The notes: a model not told the origin generated them from the letters alone. A stretch of DNA of 64,000 nt from Schlegelella aquatica (GCF_026013905.1 NZ_CP110257.1:2771001-2835000), one strand, 5' to 3'; counted from the first letter of the stretch, positions 17,320 to 27,713 are shown. Made by a program: numbers and translations.

Positions 17320-17943
17320 TCAGGCCGCGGGCAGCGCGCCGTAACCCGAGGAAGGGCCGGCCTGCCCGGCCAGCGTCGGCTGGCGCTGCACGAGGTGCGC
17401 GACGAAGGCGTCGAGGTCGGCGTGCACCCGGCTGCCCGGGACCTGCAGGGCCAGGGCCTCGGCCTCGGCCGGCGTCAGGTGGGCACTGCGCCCCGACCGG
17501 ATCAGGTGCGGCTCGCAGCCGGCGGCGTGAGCCGCCTGCAGGTCGCGCAAGGTGTCACCCGCGACCACCATCTCCGCGCAATCGACGCCGAAGCGCTCGG
17601 CGATCTTCAGCAGCAGGCCCGGTGCGGGCTTGCGGCAGTCGCAGCCGTCGGCCGCCGTGTGCGGGCAGATGAAGATCGCGTCGATGCGACCGCCATGGCG
17701 GGCCAGCTCCTCGTTCATGCGTCGGTGCACGGCGTTGAGTCCGGCCATGTCGAGCAGGCCGGTGCCCAGGCCGGGCTGGTTGGTCGCCACCACCACATGC
17801 CAGCCGGCATGGTTGAGCCGTGCGATGGCTTCCAGCGCGCCGGGCAGCGGCTCCCATTCGGCAGGGTCGGCGATGTGCTCCTCGCGGAACCGGTTGATCA
17901 CCCCATCGCGCCCCAGCACCACCAGTCGCATCGCACGGTCCAT
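17320..17943 (-). CDS. GmhB paralog lacking the nucleophilic Asp
   Basis: A tandem paralog of gmhB (207 aa) with the same zinc loop (CPHTAADGCDCRKP) and GDTLRDLQ motif. In motif I, however, it reads LGRDGVIN where the working enzyme has LDRDG. The nucleophilic Asp is Gly (codon GGG, 2 base changes from an Asp codon). The reading frame is intact, so it is kept as a gene. It may have lost phosphatase activity and keep a binding or scaffolding role, or be an early stage of decay. It sits between glyS and the intact gmhB copy. Confidence 0.8.
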   Translation of the reverse strand: MDRAMRLVVLGRDGVINRFREEHIADPAEWEPLPGALEAIARLNHAGWHVVVATNQPGLGTGLLDMAGLNAVHRRMNEELARHGGRIDAIFICPHTAADGCDCRKPAPGLLLKIAERFGVDCAEMVVAGDTLRDLQAAHAAGCEPHLIRSGRSAHLTPAEAEALALQVPGSRVHADLDAFVAHLVQRQPTLAGQAGPSSGYGALPAA

Positions 17944-17962
17944 CGTCGCCTCCTCGAGGGCC

Positions 17963-20083
17963 TCAGGTCGCCAGGCGCGACAGATCGGCCACCCGGTTCA
18001 TCGCCGCATGCAGCAGGGCCAGCAGGCCCAGCCGATTGGCGCGCAAGGCCGGGTCTTCCGCGTTGACCATCACCTGGTCGAAGAAGGTGTCCACCGGCGC
18101 CTTGAGCGCCGCCAGGGCCTGCAACGAGGCAGTGTAGTCCCCGCGCTCGAAGGCCGCGTCGGCCCCAGGCTGCACCTGCAGCAGCGCCTCGTAGAGCGCG
18201 CGCTCGGCCTGCTCGCGCAGCAGCGCGGCGTCCACCTGGGGCTCGACCGTGCCCTCGGCCTTCTTCAGGATGTTGCCCACGCGCTTGTTGGCCGCGGCCA
18301 GGCTCTCGGCCTCCGGCAGCGAGACGAAGGCGCGCACCGCCTGCAGGCGCTTGGGGAACTCGCCCCAGTGCGACGGGCGCACCTCGACCACCGCGTCCAC
18401 CTCGCGGGCGCTGTAGCCCACGTCGCGCAGGTAGCCCACCAGGCGCTCGCGCACGAAGAAGGCCACCTCGGCCTGGGCCTGGCCGTGGGCCGGCCCGAAC
18501 ACCCGGAAGGCCTCGGCGATCAGCCAGTCCATCTCCAGCGGCAGGTCGCGCTCGATGAGCATGCGGATCACGCCCAGCGCGTGGCGACGCAGCGCGAACG
18601 GGTCCTTGTCGCCGGTGGGCACCTGCCCGATGCCGAACAGGCCCGCCAGCGTCTCCAGCTTGTCGGCCAGCGCCACCGCGATGCCGATGGGGTTGCGCGG
18701 TAGCTCGTCGCCGGCGAAGCGCGGCTTGTAGTGGTCCTCGATGGCCTGCGCCATCTCCTCGCCGAGGCCGTCATGGCGGGCGTAGTAGCCGCCCATGATG
18801 CCCTGCAGCTCCGGAAACTCGCCGACCATGTCGGTCAGCAGGTCGGCCTTGGCCAGCGTGGCCGCTTGCTCGGCCCGCTCGCCCAGCACCTCGCCCTCCA
18901 GGCGCGTGCCGATGGCCCGGGCCAGCGCCCGCAGGCGTTCGATGCGCTCGCCCTGGGTGCCGAGCTTGTTGTGATAGACGACCTTGGCCAGCCCCGGCAC
19001 GCGCGAGGCCAGCGTCTTCTTGCGATCCTGGTCGAAGAAGAACTTCGCGTCGGCCAGGCGCGGACGCACCACGCGCTCGTTGCCGCCGATCACCGCGCTC
19101 GGGTCCTCGGGGCGGATGTTGCTCACCACCAGGAACTGGTTCGTGAGCCGGCCCTCGGCGTCGAGCAGCGGGAAGTACTTCTGGTTGGCCTTCATCGTGA
19201 GGATGAGGCACTCCTGGGGCACTTCGAGAAACTCCTTCTCGAAGCGGCCCACCAGCACGTTCGGCCGCTCGACCAGCGCGGTGACCTCGTCGAGCAGCGC
19301 CCGGTCGTCCACCGGCTTGACGCCGCCGCCGACGGCCCGTGCTGCGGCTTCCAGCTGGCGAGCGATCTCGGCCCGGCGCGCCTCGAAGCCCGGGATCACC
19401 GCGCCCTCGCGCTCGAGCTGCTCAGCGTAGCTGTCCGCGTCGCGCAGCTCGACCGGGTTGCGCAGCGCCTCGAAACGGTGGCCTTGCGTGTGGCGCCCGG
19501 CCACAAGGCCCAGCACCTGCACGGGCACGACCTCCGCGCCGTGCAGCGCAACCAGCCCGTGCGCCGGGCGCACGAAATGGACGGTGCTCCAGCCGTCTTC
19601 GAGCTGGTAGGCCATGACCTTGGGGATCGGCAGCCTGGCGAGCGCGTCCTCGAGCGCCTTTTGCAGGCCCTCGCGCAGGGTGGCGCCGGGCACCACGCTG
19701 TCGTGGAACAGGGCCTCGGCCTTGCCGTCCATCGCGCGCTGCAGCTGCGGCACGACGCCTTCGTCCAGGCCGAGCGCGGCGAGCTTCTTGAGCAGCGCCG
19801 GCGTGGGCCGCCCCTCGGCGTCCAGGGCCACCGAGACGGGCATCAGCTTCTGGCGCATCGGCTTGTCGGCCGCACGCTCGGCCACGCCCACCAGATGCAC
19901 CGCCAAGCGACGCGGCGAGGCATACGGCGTCACCGCGGCATCGGGGCTGCGCAGTCCCTGGGCGGCGAGGCCCGAGGCGATGCCGTGGGCGAAGGCCTCG
20001 CCCAGCTTCTTCAGGGCCTTGGGCGGCAGCTCCTCGACGAAGAGCTCGACCAGCAGGTTCTTGGTACTCAGCGCGGCGCTCAT
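17963..20083 (-). CDS. glyS: Glycyl-tRNA synthetase beta subunit
   Basis: The large tRNA-binding subunit (706 aa) of the bacterial tetrameric glycyl-tRNA synthetase. The start [20 protein letters not shown] is the invariant family N-terminus, with a C-terminal anticodon-binding region. I chose the ATG at 20083 because it overlaps the glyQ stop (ATGA) and gives the expected N-terminus. It acts with GlyQ in the cytoplasm to load tRNA-Gly. Confidence 0.97.
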   Translation of the reverse strand: MSAALSTKNLLVELFVEELPPKALKKLGEAFAHGIASGLAAQGLRSPDAAVTPYASPRRLAVHLVGVAERAADKPMRQKLMPVSVALDAEGRPTPALLKKLAALGLDEGVVPQLQRAMDGKAEALFHDSVVPGATLREGLQKALEDALARLPIPKVMAYQLEDGWSTVHFVRPAHGLVALHGAEVVPVQVLGLVAGRHTQGHRFEALRNPVELRDADSYAEQLEREGAVIPGFEARRAEIARQLEAAARAVGGGVKPVDDRALLDEVTALVERPNVLVGRFEKEFLEVPQECLILTMKANQKYFPLLDAEGRLTNQFLVVSNIRPEDPSAVIGGNERVVRPRLADAKFFFDQDRKKTLASRVPGLAKVVYHNKLGTQGERIERLRALARAIGTRLEGEVLGERAEQAATLAKADLLTDMVGEFPELQGIMGGYYARHDGLGEEMAQAIEDHYKPRFAGDELPRNPIGIAVALADKLETLAGLFGIGQVPTGDKDPFALRRHALGVIRMLIERDLPLEMDWLIAEAFRVFGPAHGQAQAEVAFFVRERLVGYLRDVGYSAREVDAVVEVRPSHWGEFPKRLQAVRAFVSLPEAESLAAANKRVGNILKKAEGTVEPQVDAALLREQAERALYEALLQVQPGADAAFERGDYTASLQALAALKAPVDTFFDQVMVNAEDPALRANRLGLLALLHAAMNRVADLSRLAT

Positions 20084-20991
20084 CCCTGGGCCTCCTTCTT
20101 CGGCAGCTGGGCGACCCACTCGCGCGGGGCCATCGGAAAGCCCAGGCGCTCGCGGCTGTCGTAGTAGCTCTGCGCGACGCTGCGCGCCAGGTTGCGGATG
20201 CGGCCGATGTAGGCCGCGCGCTCCGTCACGCTGATCGCACCGCGCGCGTCCAGCAGGTTGAAGGTGTGCGCCGCCTTGAGCACCTGCTCATAGGCCGGCA
20301 GGGCCAGTTGCTGCTCCATCAGGTACTTGGCCTGCTTCTCGTGCGCCGCGAAGGCCGAGAGCAGGAACTCCACGTCGCTGTGCTCGAAGTTGTAGGCCGA
20401 CTGCTCGACCTCGTTTTGGTGATAGACGTCGCGATACGTCAGCGTCTCGGTCCACTTGAGGTCGTAGACGTTCTCCACGCCCTGCAGGTACATCGCCAGC
20501 CGCTCCAGGCCGTAGGTGATCTCGCCGGTAATGGGCTTGCAGTCGATGCCGCCCACCTGCTGGAAGTAGGTGAACTGCGTCACCTCCATGCCGTTGAGCC
20601 AGACCTCCCAACCCAGGCCCCACGCGCCCAGCGTCGGGTTCTCCCAGTCGTCCTCGACGAAGCGGATGTCGTTCTTCTTGAGGTCGAAACCCACCGCCTC
20701 CAGCGAGCCGAGGTACAGCTCCAGGATGTTGGCCGGCGCGGGCTTGAGCACCACCTGGTACTGGTAGTAGTGCTGAAGGCGGTTGGGGTTCTCGCCGTAG
20801 CGGCCGTCCTTCGGCCGGCGGCTGGGTTGCACGTAGGCGGCTTTCCAGGGCTCCGGGCCGATGGCGCGCAGGAAAGTCGCGGTGTGGCTGGTGCCCGCCC
20901 CGACTTCCATGTCGTAGGGCTGCAGGAGCGCGCAGCCCTGGGCATCCCAGTAGGACTGCAGGCGCAGGATGAGTTGCTGGAAGGTCAGCAT
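20080..20991 (-). CDS. glyQ: Glycyl-tRNA synthetase alpha subunit
   Basis: The catalytic class II subunit (303 aa). It begins [20 protein letters not shown] and contains [19 protein letters not shown], family-invariant segments of the active site. It forms an alpha2-beta2 enzyme with GlyS. The gap of 118 bases to lnt upstream probably holds its promoter. Coupled to glyS by a 4-base overlap. Confidence 0.97.
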   Translation of the reverse strand: MLTFQQLILRLQSYWDAQGCALLQPYDMEVGAGTSHTATFLRAIGPEPWKAAYVQPSRRPKDGRYGENPNRLQHYYQYQVVLKPAPANILELYLGSLEAVGFDLKKNDIRFVEDDWENPTLGAWGLGWEVWLNGMEVTQFTYFQQVGGIDCKPITGEITYGLERLAMYLQGVENVYDLKWTETLTYRDVYHQNEVEQSAYNFEHSDVEFLLSAFAAHEKQAKYLMEQQLALPAYEQVLKAAHTFNLLDARGAISVTERAAYIGRIRNLARSVAQSYYDSRERLGFPMAPREWVAQLPKKEAQG

Positions 20992-21109
20992 GGATGGTCC
21001 GTGCGTCGGTCGCGCAATTGAAATGAGCCTGCGCGAACGCAGGCCGAACCCGCAATTCTAGGCGGCCCCGCCCTGCGCGGCTCCTGGGCGCGGTGCGCGC
21101 CGTGGCCGT

Positions 21110-22615
21110 TCACTCGCTGCGCCGCGGCCAGATACGCTGATGAGCAACCAGCAACAGGAGCGCGAACGCCGCCAACGGCAAGAGACCCGCGCGCGAGGCC
21201 CACCACGCGTAAGGCGTGAGCCCGGTACGCCCCTGGATCGGGCCGGTCAGCGCCGCGCGGGTGTAAGGCGGCAGCTGATGCGTCACCCGCCCAGTGTGGT
21301 CGATGATGGCGGTCGCACCGGTGTTGGTGGCCCTCACCATCGGGATCTGGAACTCCAGCGCCCTCATGCGCGAAATCTGCAGGTGCTGGTGGAGGGCCAC
21401 GGTGTTGCCGAACCAGGCGATGTTGCTGATGTTGGCAAAGACGGTCGGCGCCACCTTGGCGTCGGAGAAGCGCGCCGCCAGCTCCTCGCCGAACAAGTCC
21501 TCGTAGCAGATGTTGGGCGCCAAGCGCTCGCCCCGGACCACGAAGGACGGTGCGTCGAGCGGGCCGCGGTCGAAGTCGCCCAGCGGCATGTTCATCATCT
21601 CGACGAACCAGCGGAACCCCCAGGGAATGAACTCGCCGAACGGCACGAGGTGGTACTTGTCGTAGCGGTAGTCCAGCGGCACCCCCGGCGCCAGCCCGAC
21701 GGCCGAGTTGGTGTAGCCCGACTCGAAACTGCCGAGCGGCATGCCCACCAGCCAGGCCGTCTGGCCCTGCGCCATCTTCTGCCGCCGGGCCTCCCAGTAG
21801 CCCTCGGGCAGTTGGTGGGGCAAGAGCGGGATGGCCGTTTCCGGGGTGATGACCAGGTCGCCGCTGGCGGCGTCGAGCTGCGCGGCATACCACTCCAGCG
21901 CCTGCGGCAGATGCTCCGCCGAGAACTTCTCGTCCTGCGGCACGTTGCCTTGCAGCAGCGTGACGGTCAGCCGCCCCGTCGGGTCCGTGAACTCGTGCGG
22001 CACCGCCGCGGCCACCACGCACAGCCCGAGCGCCCCGAGCAGAGGGGCCCACCCCCGCGGGTGAGCGCCGGCCGCCAGCGCCTTGGCGCCTGCCGCCCCG
22101 ATCCACGCCGCCACGAAGCCGATGCCATAGACGCCCCACCAGGGCGCGAGCGACGTCAGCGGCCCCTCCACGTGCGCATAGCCCGAGGCGGCCCAGGGGA
22201 AGCCGGTGAACAGGACGCCGCGCGCGAGCTCGGCCAGCAGCCAGACGGCGGCGAACAGCACCGGCGACCACAGGCGCTCCCGGGCGCCGGAGCGCACATG
22301 CCACCACATCGCCACGCCGAGGTACAGCGACAGGAAGGCCCCGAGCAGAAAGACGGCCAGCGCGGCCAACCACCCGGGCAGCCCGCCGTACTCGTGCATG
22401 CTGATGTAGAGCCACCAGGTGCTGCCGACGACCCAGGCGGTCGAGTAGACCCAGCCGAGGAGGCCGGCCCGCCGGGCGCTGGCAGTGCGGTGCACCAGCC
22501 CTGCCAGCACGGCGACCATGGCCAGTTGCAGCCACCAACGGTTGTCGGCGGCGAACGACTGCGCGTGCCCCCAGCCTGCCAGGGCGGCGGCGAGCAGTTC
22601 GACGGCGAAGGGCAT
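21110..22615 (-). CDS. lnt: Apolipoprotein N-acyltransferase
   Basis: An inner-membrane enzyme (501 aa) that adds the third acyl chain to the N-terminal Cys of lipoproteins. Several N-terminal membrane helices are followed by a periplasmic nitrilase-like domain with the Glu259 (VITPETAIP), Lys320 (YDKYHLVPFGE) and Cys370 (NICYEDLFG) triad, then a final helix. The ATG at 22615 shares a base with the corC stop, the usual corC-lnt coupling in proteobacteria. Confidence 0.95.
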   Translation of the reverse strand: MPFAVELLAAALAGWGHAQSFAADNRWWLQLAMVAVLAGLVHRTASARRAGLLGWVYSTAWVVGSTWWLYISMHEYGGLPGWLAALAVFLLGAFLSLYLGVAMWWHVRSGARERLWSPVLFAAVWLLAELARGVLFTGFPWAASGYAHVEGPLTSLAPWWGVYGIGFVAAWIGAAGAKALAAGAHPRGWAPLLGALGLCVVAAAVPHEFTDPTGRLTVTLLQGNVPQDEKFSAEHLPQALEWYAAQLDAASGDLVITPETAIPLLPHQLPEGYWEARRQKMAQGQTAWLVGMPLGSFESGYTNSAVGLAPGVPLDYRYDKYHLVPFGEFIPWGFRWFVEMMNMPLGDFDRGPLDAPSFVVRGERLAPNICYEDLFGEELAARFSDAKVAPTVFANISNIAWFGNTVALHQHLQISRMRALEFQIPMVRATNTGATAIIDHTGRVTHQLPPYTRAALTGPIQGRTGLTPYAWWASRAGLLPLAAFALLLLVAHQRIWPRRSE

Positions 22616-23487
22616 CAGTGTTCGGCCGGCGCCTCGGGGGCTGCCGGTGCGCGAGTGACCTTGAACCAGCGCACGGCACCCGCGCGCGTGAACAGCACCG
22701 CGAACCGCAGCCCGGCGATGTCCGCGAACTCGCCTCGGCGGGGCACGTGCCCGAGCTCGTGGGCCACCAGCCCGCCGATGGTGTCGAAGTCCTCCTCCGG
22801 CAGCTCCACGCCGAAGAAGGTGTTGACGGCCTCGATGTCGGCGTCGCCGGCCACGCGGTGGCTGCCGTCGGCCAGTGTGTAGATGCCGGTGGGCGCGTCG
22901 TCCTCGTCGAACTCGTCCTCGATCTCGCCGACGATCTGCTCCAGCACGTCCTCGATGGTGATGAGGCCGGCCGTCTTGCCGAACTCGTCGATCACGATGG
23001 CCAGGTGGTTGCGGTTGGATCGGAAGTCGCGCAGCAGCTCGTTCAGCCGCTTGGACTCGGGCACGAAGACGGCCGGCCTGAGCAAGGTGCGCAGGTTCAG
23101 CTCGGGCGCGCGCTGCAGCTTGAGCAGGTCCTTGGCCATCAGGATGCCGATGATGTTGTCGCGCTCGCCCTCGTAGACGGGGAAACGCGAGTGGCCGGTG
23201 TCGATCACGACGTTGAGCAGCTCGTCATAGGGCGCCCGGATGTCCAGCAGGTCCATGCGCGGGGCGGCGACCATCACGTCGCCGGCCGTCATGTCGGCCA
23301 TGCGCAGCACGCCCTCGAGCATCAACCTCGATTCGGGCTCGATCAGCTCGCGGTCCTCCGCCTCGGCCAGGGTTTCGATCAGCTCGGCCTTGGAATCCGG
23401 CCCCGGCGAGAGGAATTCGACCAGTCGCTCGAACAGGCTGCGCTTGTCGGGGCTGCGCGGCGCCCGACTCGGGTGAGGATCGGACAC
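22615..23487 (-). CDS. corC: CorC/HlyC-family protein with CBS domains
   Basis: A cytoplasmic protein (290 aa) with two CBS domains (including VMVAAPRMDLLDIRAPYDEL) and a C-terminal CorC_HlyC transporter-associated domain. It is linked to magnesium/cobalt homeostasis and in many bacteria precedes lnt. The GTG at 23487 gives VSDPHPSRAPRSPDKRSLFERL, the usual start, but there is no strong ribosome-binding site. Longer alternatives upstream are possible. Translationally coupled to lnt. Confidence 0.88.
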   Translation of the reverse strand: MSDPHPSRAPRSPDKRSLFERLVEFLSPGPDSKAELIETLAEAEDRELIEPESRLMLEGVLRMADMTAGDVMVAAPRMDLLDIRAPYDELLNVVIDTGHSRFPVYEGERDNIIGILMAKDLLKLQRAPELNLRTLLRPAVFVPESKRLNELLRDFRSNRNHLAIVIDEFGKTAGLITIEDVLEQIVGEIEDEFDEDDAPTGIYTLADGSHRVAGDADIEAVNTFFGVELPEEDFDTIGGLVAHELGHVPRRGEFADIAGLRFAVLFTRAGAVRWFKVTRAPAAPEAPAEH

Positions 23488-23599
23488 AAGCGTGCGTCGT
23501 AGTTGCGGGACGACAAGGATACCCGACCCGGCGCAGGGCCTTCCAGGCCGCCCCGCCCCACGTATGGAAACCCGGGCAGGCACGCTCCTCGCTACACTG

Positions 23600-23617
23600 C
23601 GCCGATGCGCATCGGCG
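23600..23617. promoter_or_regulatory. 18-bp perfect palindrome between corC and cobW
   Basis: CGCCGATGC then GCATCGGCG is a perfect 18-bp palindrome in the divergent corC/cobW gap, directly after a -10-like TACACT (23593-23598) and 49 bases before the cobW start. It is not a recognisable Zur box (GTTATANNATAAC-like). It looks like a repressor operator. Confidence 0.5.
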
Positions 23618-23666
23618 GCGCCGTCGCGGCCCGCCGGTTCAACCTCCCTTTCCGCTGAGCTCCACC

Positions 23667-24704
23667 ATGACCCAAGGCCCCATTCCCGCCACCATCCTCA
23701 CCGGCTTTTTGGGCAGCGGCAAGACGACGCTGCTCAAGCGCGTGCTCAACGAACCGCACGGCCAGAAGATCGCCGTCATCGAGAACGAGTTCGGCGAGGA
23801 GAACATCGACAACGACATCCTCGTGGCCGACACGAAGGAGCAGATCGTGCAGATGAGCAACGGCTGCATCTGCTGCACGATCCGCGAGGACCTGCGCACC
23901 GCGCTGGCCGACCTGGCGGCCAGGCGCCGCAAGGGCGAGCTGCAGTTCGACCGCGTGGTGATCGAAACCACGGGCCTGGCCGACCCCGGCCCCGTCGCGC
24001 AGACCTTCTTCATGGACGACGAGATCGCCGAGACCTACCTGCTCGACTCGATCCTGACGCTGGTGGACGCCAAGCACGGCGACCAGCAGCTCGACCAGCG
24101 GCAGGAGGCGCGCCGGCAGGTCGGTTTTGCCGACCAGATCTTCATCAGCAAGACCGATCTGGTGGACGAAGCCGCGGTGGAGGCGCTGTCGCACCGGCTC
24201 AAGCACATGAACCCGCGCGCGCCGCAGCGCCGGGTGCACTTCGGCGAGGTGCCCATCGCCGAGGTCTTCGACCTGCGCGGCTTCAATCTCAATGCCAAGC
24301 TCGAGATCGACCCCGATTTCCTCAAGGAAGACGCGCACGACCACTCTCACCACCACGATCACGACCACGGCGAGCACTGCGACCACCCCCACCACCACCA
24401 TCACGACGACGACGTGAAGTCCTTCGTCTTCCGTTCCGACCGCCCGTTCAACCCGGCGAAGCTCGAGGACTTCCTTGGCACCATCGTGCAGATCTACGGG
24501 CCGCGGATGCTGCGCTACAAGGGCGTGCTCTACATGCAGGGCACCGACCGCAAGGTGGTGTTCCAGGGGGTGCACCAGCTGATGGGCAGCGACCTGGGGC
24601 CGAAGTGGGCCGAGGGGGAGCCCAAGGTCAGCAAGATGGTGTTCATTGGCATCGATCTGCCCAAGGACATCTTTACGCAGGGCTTACAGCAGTGTCTCGC
24701 CTGA
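23667..24704 (+). CDS. CobW-type GTPase, putative zinc chaperone
   Basis: A G3E-family GTPase (345 aa) of the CobW/ZNG1 type that loads metal onto client proteins. The P-loop GFLGSGKTT is at residues 13-21, the metal-binding Cys-Ile-Cys-Cys motif at 67-70 and SKTD (the NKxD position) at 161-164. A His-rich linker runs from about 224 to 246, followed by the CobW C-terminal domain. The metal is inferred to be zinc from the family. It is upstream of dksA and divergent from corC, with a palindromic operator candidate in the promoter. Confidence 0.88.
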   Translation: MTQGPIPATILTGFLGSGKTTLLKRVLNEPHGQKIAVIENEFGEENIDNDILVADTKEQIVQMSNGCICCTIREDLRTALADLAARRRKGELQFDRVVIETTGLADPGPVAQTFFMDDEIAETYLLDSILTLVDAKHGDQQLDQRQEARRQVGFADQIFISKTDLVDEAAVEALSHRLKHMNPRAPQRRVHFGEVPIAEVFDLRGFNLNAKLEIDPDFLKEDAHDHSHHHDHDHGEHCDHPHHHHHDDDVKSFVFRSDRPFNPAKLEDFLGTIVQIYGPRMLRYKGVLYMQGTDRKVVFQGVHQLMGSDLGPKWAEGEPKVSKMVFIGIDLPKDIFTQGLQQCLA

Positions 24705-24771
24705 CCAACGCCCCCCTCACCCCCGGGAAAACTCGGCGGCGCCGTCTCCTCGCGTCGCTACAATCCGCGGC

Positions 24772-24929
24772 GCTCTCGGGTGCCTGGGCGACCGGGCCCT
24801 CGAGAGCAGCCGAACACCACAAACGCGTGAACAAGGGCCCGTCACCGCACTCCTGGGCGCCCGGCCGGGCCGCCACGACGCCATCGGCGCGGGGCATTGG
24901 CCGGTACTCCCGGACACGCGGGCCGGTAC
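24772..24929 (+). other. Hairpin and direct repeats upstream of dksA
   Basis: The 279-base gap between cobW and dksA holds an inverted repeat GCTCTCG (24772-24778) with CGAGAGC (24801-24807), and a direct repeat GGCCGGTAC at 24899-24907 and 24921-24929 (22-base period, about two helical turns). No T-run follows the hairpin. The direct repeats could be a protein-binding site for dksA control. No other gene is evident here. Confidence 0.4.
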
Positions 24930-24983
24930 CGGTTCACGTGCACAAACAAGAGCAGGTATATAACTGCTCCTGAGGAGACGAAA

Positions 24984-25886
24984 GTGAGCAAGACGCCGGC
25001 CCAGCGAACCCCCAGTGCCAAACGTGCCGCCAAGACCTTGGTGGTCCCCGGCACCAAGAAGACGGTGGCCCCGGCGACGAAAGCACCGGCCAAGGCGGCG
25101 GCCAAGACCGCCGTCACCGGGGCGACCGGCAGCAAGGCTGCCGCCCGGGAGCCGGCCAAGAAGAAAACCCCAGCGAGCAGCAAGACGGTGACGACGCCCC
25201 AGCGTCCTGCCAAGACGGCGGCCTCGACCATCGCTCCCAAGACGGCGCCGTCGGCCCCTGCCAAGGCGCCCGCGCGCAAGAGCGAGGCCCAGGCGGTGGC
25301 GGCAGCACCCGCGGCTGCTCCTGTCTCTCCGGCGCCGGCGGCTCCCGAAGCCGCCCGCCCCATCGCGAGACCCAGCATGAACAAGACCACCTCTCAGGCA
25401 GTGCTCGAAGAGCGCCGCCCCTCCCCAGCCAAGGTCGACCCCAGGATCGCCAATGCCTGGAAGACCAAATCCGGCCGCGAACTGACCGACGAAGAAGTGC
25501 TCGCGATGCCGGAAAGCGAGTACATGAACGACAAGCAGCTCGAGTTCTTCCGCGCCAAGCTGGAAAAGCTCAAGGAAGACCTGCTGAGCAACGCGGGCGA
25601 GACGACCGAGCACCTGCGTGAAGACACGACCATCGTCCCCGACCCCGCGGACCGCGCCACCATCGAAGAGGAGCACGCGCTGGAACTGCGCACCCGCGAC
25701 CGCGAGCGCAAGCTCCTGAAGAAGATCTCGCAAGCCCTCGCGCGCATCGACTCGGGCGAGTACGGCTTTTGCGAGGAGACCGGCGAGCCGATCGGCCTTG
25801 GACGCCTGATCGCCCGCCCGACCGCGACGCTGTCGCTGGAAGCCCAGCAGCGGCGAGAGCTCAAGCAAAAGCTGTTCGGGGACTAG
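24984..25886 (+). CDS. dksA: DksA transcription factor with Lys/Ala/Pro-rich N-terminal extension
   Basis: A 300-aa protein whose last 150 residues or so are DksA, which binds RNA polymerase through the secondary channel and acts with ppGpp. The coiled coil and tip carry DPADRATIEEE. The zinc-finger region reads FCEETGEPIGLGRL with TLSLEA downstream, so only one of four canonical Cys remains. The first 131 residues are Lys/Ala/Pro/Thr-rich, histone H1-like (KAPAKAAAKTA). The GTG at 24984 is favoured by GAGGAG upstream. An internal ATG at 25377 (Met132) would give a conventional DksA but has only a weak site. Confidence 0.9.
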   Translation: MSKTPAQRTPSAKRAAKTLVVPGTKKTVAPATKAPAKAAAKTAVTGATGSKAAAREPAKKKTPASSKTVTTPQRPAKTAASTIAPKTAPSAPAKAPARKSEAQAVAAAPAAAPVSPAPAAPEAARPIARPSMNKTTSQAVLEERRPSPAKVDPRIANAWKTKSGRELTDEEVLAMPESEYMNDKQLEFFRAKLEKLKEDLLSNAGETTEHLREDTTIVPDPADRATIEEEHALELRTRDRERKLLKKISQALARIDSGEYGFCEETGEPIGLGRLIARPTATLSLEAQQRRELKQKLFGD

Positions 25887-25926
25887 GAAGCTGCGCTTCA
25901 CAGCTTCGGAAGTCCTCGCCCTCATC

Positions 25927-27642
25927 ATGGCGGACCCCAAAGACAGGGACAACGAAAGCTTTCTGCGCAAGGTCGTCCGGTTCGTGGCGAACCCGACGAC
26001 CGACTGGGCCGAGCTCAATTCCAAGCCGGCCGAATCGCGCGAGAGCGAGTACGCGAAGTCCGAACTCAAGGCGATGATCGAGCGCAAGCGGCGCAACGAC
26101 TTCGTCCGCAAGCGCGAGCTCGACATGCTGCGCAAGGTGCGCCGCGAGGGCCTGACGGAGGCGACCGCAGGCGTCTTGGACGCCACCTCCAACCTCGACG
26201 ACGAGCGCGACCTGGCCCGCTCCAACGTGGGCGTGGTCAAGGCCAAGATCGACGAGATCGAGCAGCAGATGGTGGGCGATTCGATGGGCACGCGCCGCTC
26301 GCCCGCGTTCTACAACGCCCCCACGCAACCGACGCCGCTGGACGCAGGCCCCGCGATGCCTGCCGCCACCGTGCAAGGCGGGCTGGCCGCGGAAGCGGCC
26401 CCGACGGTGCCCATGCCCCCCGCCCCGGCCGCCCCTTCGTCGGCCCCGCCAGCGGCCGTGTCCCCGGGCGCGTCCCCGCTGTCGCCCCTGCTCGCCCCGC
26501 ATGGCGGCCTGAGCAGCGGCTTCACCGATGCCTTCGCGGTGGAGGTGAGCGAGGTCGCCCACGACCCGGAGTTGGACGAGGCGGTCATCGCCTTCGCCAA
26601 CGCCGACTTCGACGCCTGCGAGGCGGCGCTGACCGCCTTGATCCGACCCGGCGGCAGCCGCGCCCAGCATGCCGACACCTGGATGGTGCTGTTCGACCTG
26701 TACCGCGCCACCGGCCAGCAGGCCAAGTTCGAAGGCTTGGCACTGGACTACGCGCAGCAGTTCGGCTGGTCGGCGCCGCAATGGTTCTCGCTGCCGCGCC
26801 TGGTGGCCGAGGCCGCTGCCGAGGAAGTCCCGACCACCGCGCACGCCCGACTCGAGGGCCAGGTCGGGTGGGTCTGCCCCGAGCGGCTCGACGTCGAGGC
26901 CGTCGCGCGCCTGCGCTCGGTGACCCTGCAGATGCCGCTGCCGTGGGTGCTGGACTGGTCGCACCTGCGCGACGTCGATGTCGAAGCCGCGTCGCAGCTG
27001 AGCGAGGTCTTCCGCCAGTGGGCCAAGGAGACCGTGGACATGCATTGGCTGGCGGGCGACCGGCTGTTCCAGGTGCTGGCCGACGCCGCACCGACCGGCG
27101 TGCGCGACGCCGATCCGGCGCTCTGGCTGCTGCGGCTGGACGCGCTGCGTCTGACCAACCGCCCGGATCAATTCGACGAGGTCGCGATCGACTACTGCGT
27201 GACCTACGAGGTGTCGCCGCCGTCGTGGGAGGCCGCCCGCTGTCACGTCAAGCTGGGCGGCGGGGCCACCGCCAGCACATCGACCGCTCCGTTGTCGGTG
27301 GTGAGCGACGTATCGACCAGTTTCGTCGAGTCCCAGATCGTGGACGATCCGGCGATGATCGAGATGGCGACGGTCGAGCTCTCCGGCCAGCTGGTGGGCG
27401 ACATCTCCGAGACGCTGCAAGGCCTGGACGGCCGGCTGGGCCAGGCATCGCTGGTCAACGTCTCGTGCACCCGGCTGATCCGCGTGGACTTCATCGCCGC
27501 CGGTGACCTGCTCAACTGGGTGCTGAGCCGGCGCGGCGAGAACCGCCAGATCCAATTCGACGAGACCCACCGGCTGGTGGCGCTCTTCTTCGGGGCAATG
27601 GGTATCACCGAGCACGCCCGGGTGAAAGTGCGCAACCTGTAG
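25927..27642 (+). CDS. Hypothetical protein with STAS-like domains
   Basis: A 571-aa cytoplasmic protein in the position between dksA and hslV. It has a charged N-terminal region with a predicted coiled coil (residues 40-120), a Pro/Ala-rich linker (130-185), a helical region with tetratricopeptide-like composition, and two STAS-like segments ([15 protein letters not shown] and the final [21 protein letters not shown]). STAS domains usually act as partner-switch modules. Similar proteins occur beside hslVU in related Burkholderiales. No function is assigned. Confidence 0.7.
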   Translation: MADPKDRDNESFLRKVVRFVANPTTDWAELNSKPAESRESEYAKSELKAMIERKRRNDFVRKRELDMLRKVRREGLTEATAGVLDATSNLDDERDLARSNVGVVKAKIDEIEQQMVGDSMGTRRSPAFYNAPTQPTPLDAGPAMPAATVQGGLAAEAAPTVPMPPAPAAPSSAPPAAVSPGASPLSPLLAPHGGLSSGFTDAFAVEVSEVAHDPELDEAVIAFANADFDACEAALTALIRPGGSRAQHADTWMVLFDLYRATGQQAKFEGLALDYAQQFGWSAPQWFSLPRLVAEAAAEEVPTTAHARLEGQVGWVCPERLDVEAVARLRSVTLQMPLPWVLDWSHLRDVDVEAASQLSEVFRQWAKETVDMHWLAGDRLFQVLADAAPTGVRDADPALWLLRLDALRLTNRPDQFDEVAIDYCVTYEVSPPSWEAARCHVKLGGGATASTSTAPLSVVSDVSTSFVESQIVDDPAMIEMATVELSGQLVGDISETLQGLDGRLGQASLVNVSCTRLIRVDFIAAGDLLNWVLSRRGENRQIQFDETHRLVALFFGAMGITEHARVKVRNL

Positions 27643-27713
27643 GCACCCGGGGGCGGCCTGGGGGTCGGGTGCGCACCTTGAAGGCCCGCGGTCCGCCCCC
27701 ACATGAGGTGCTT

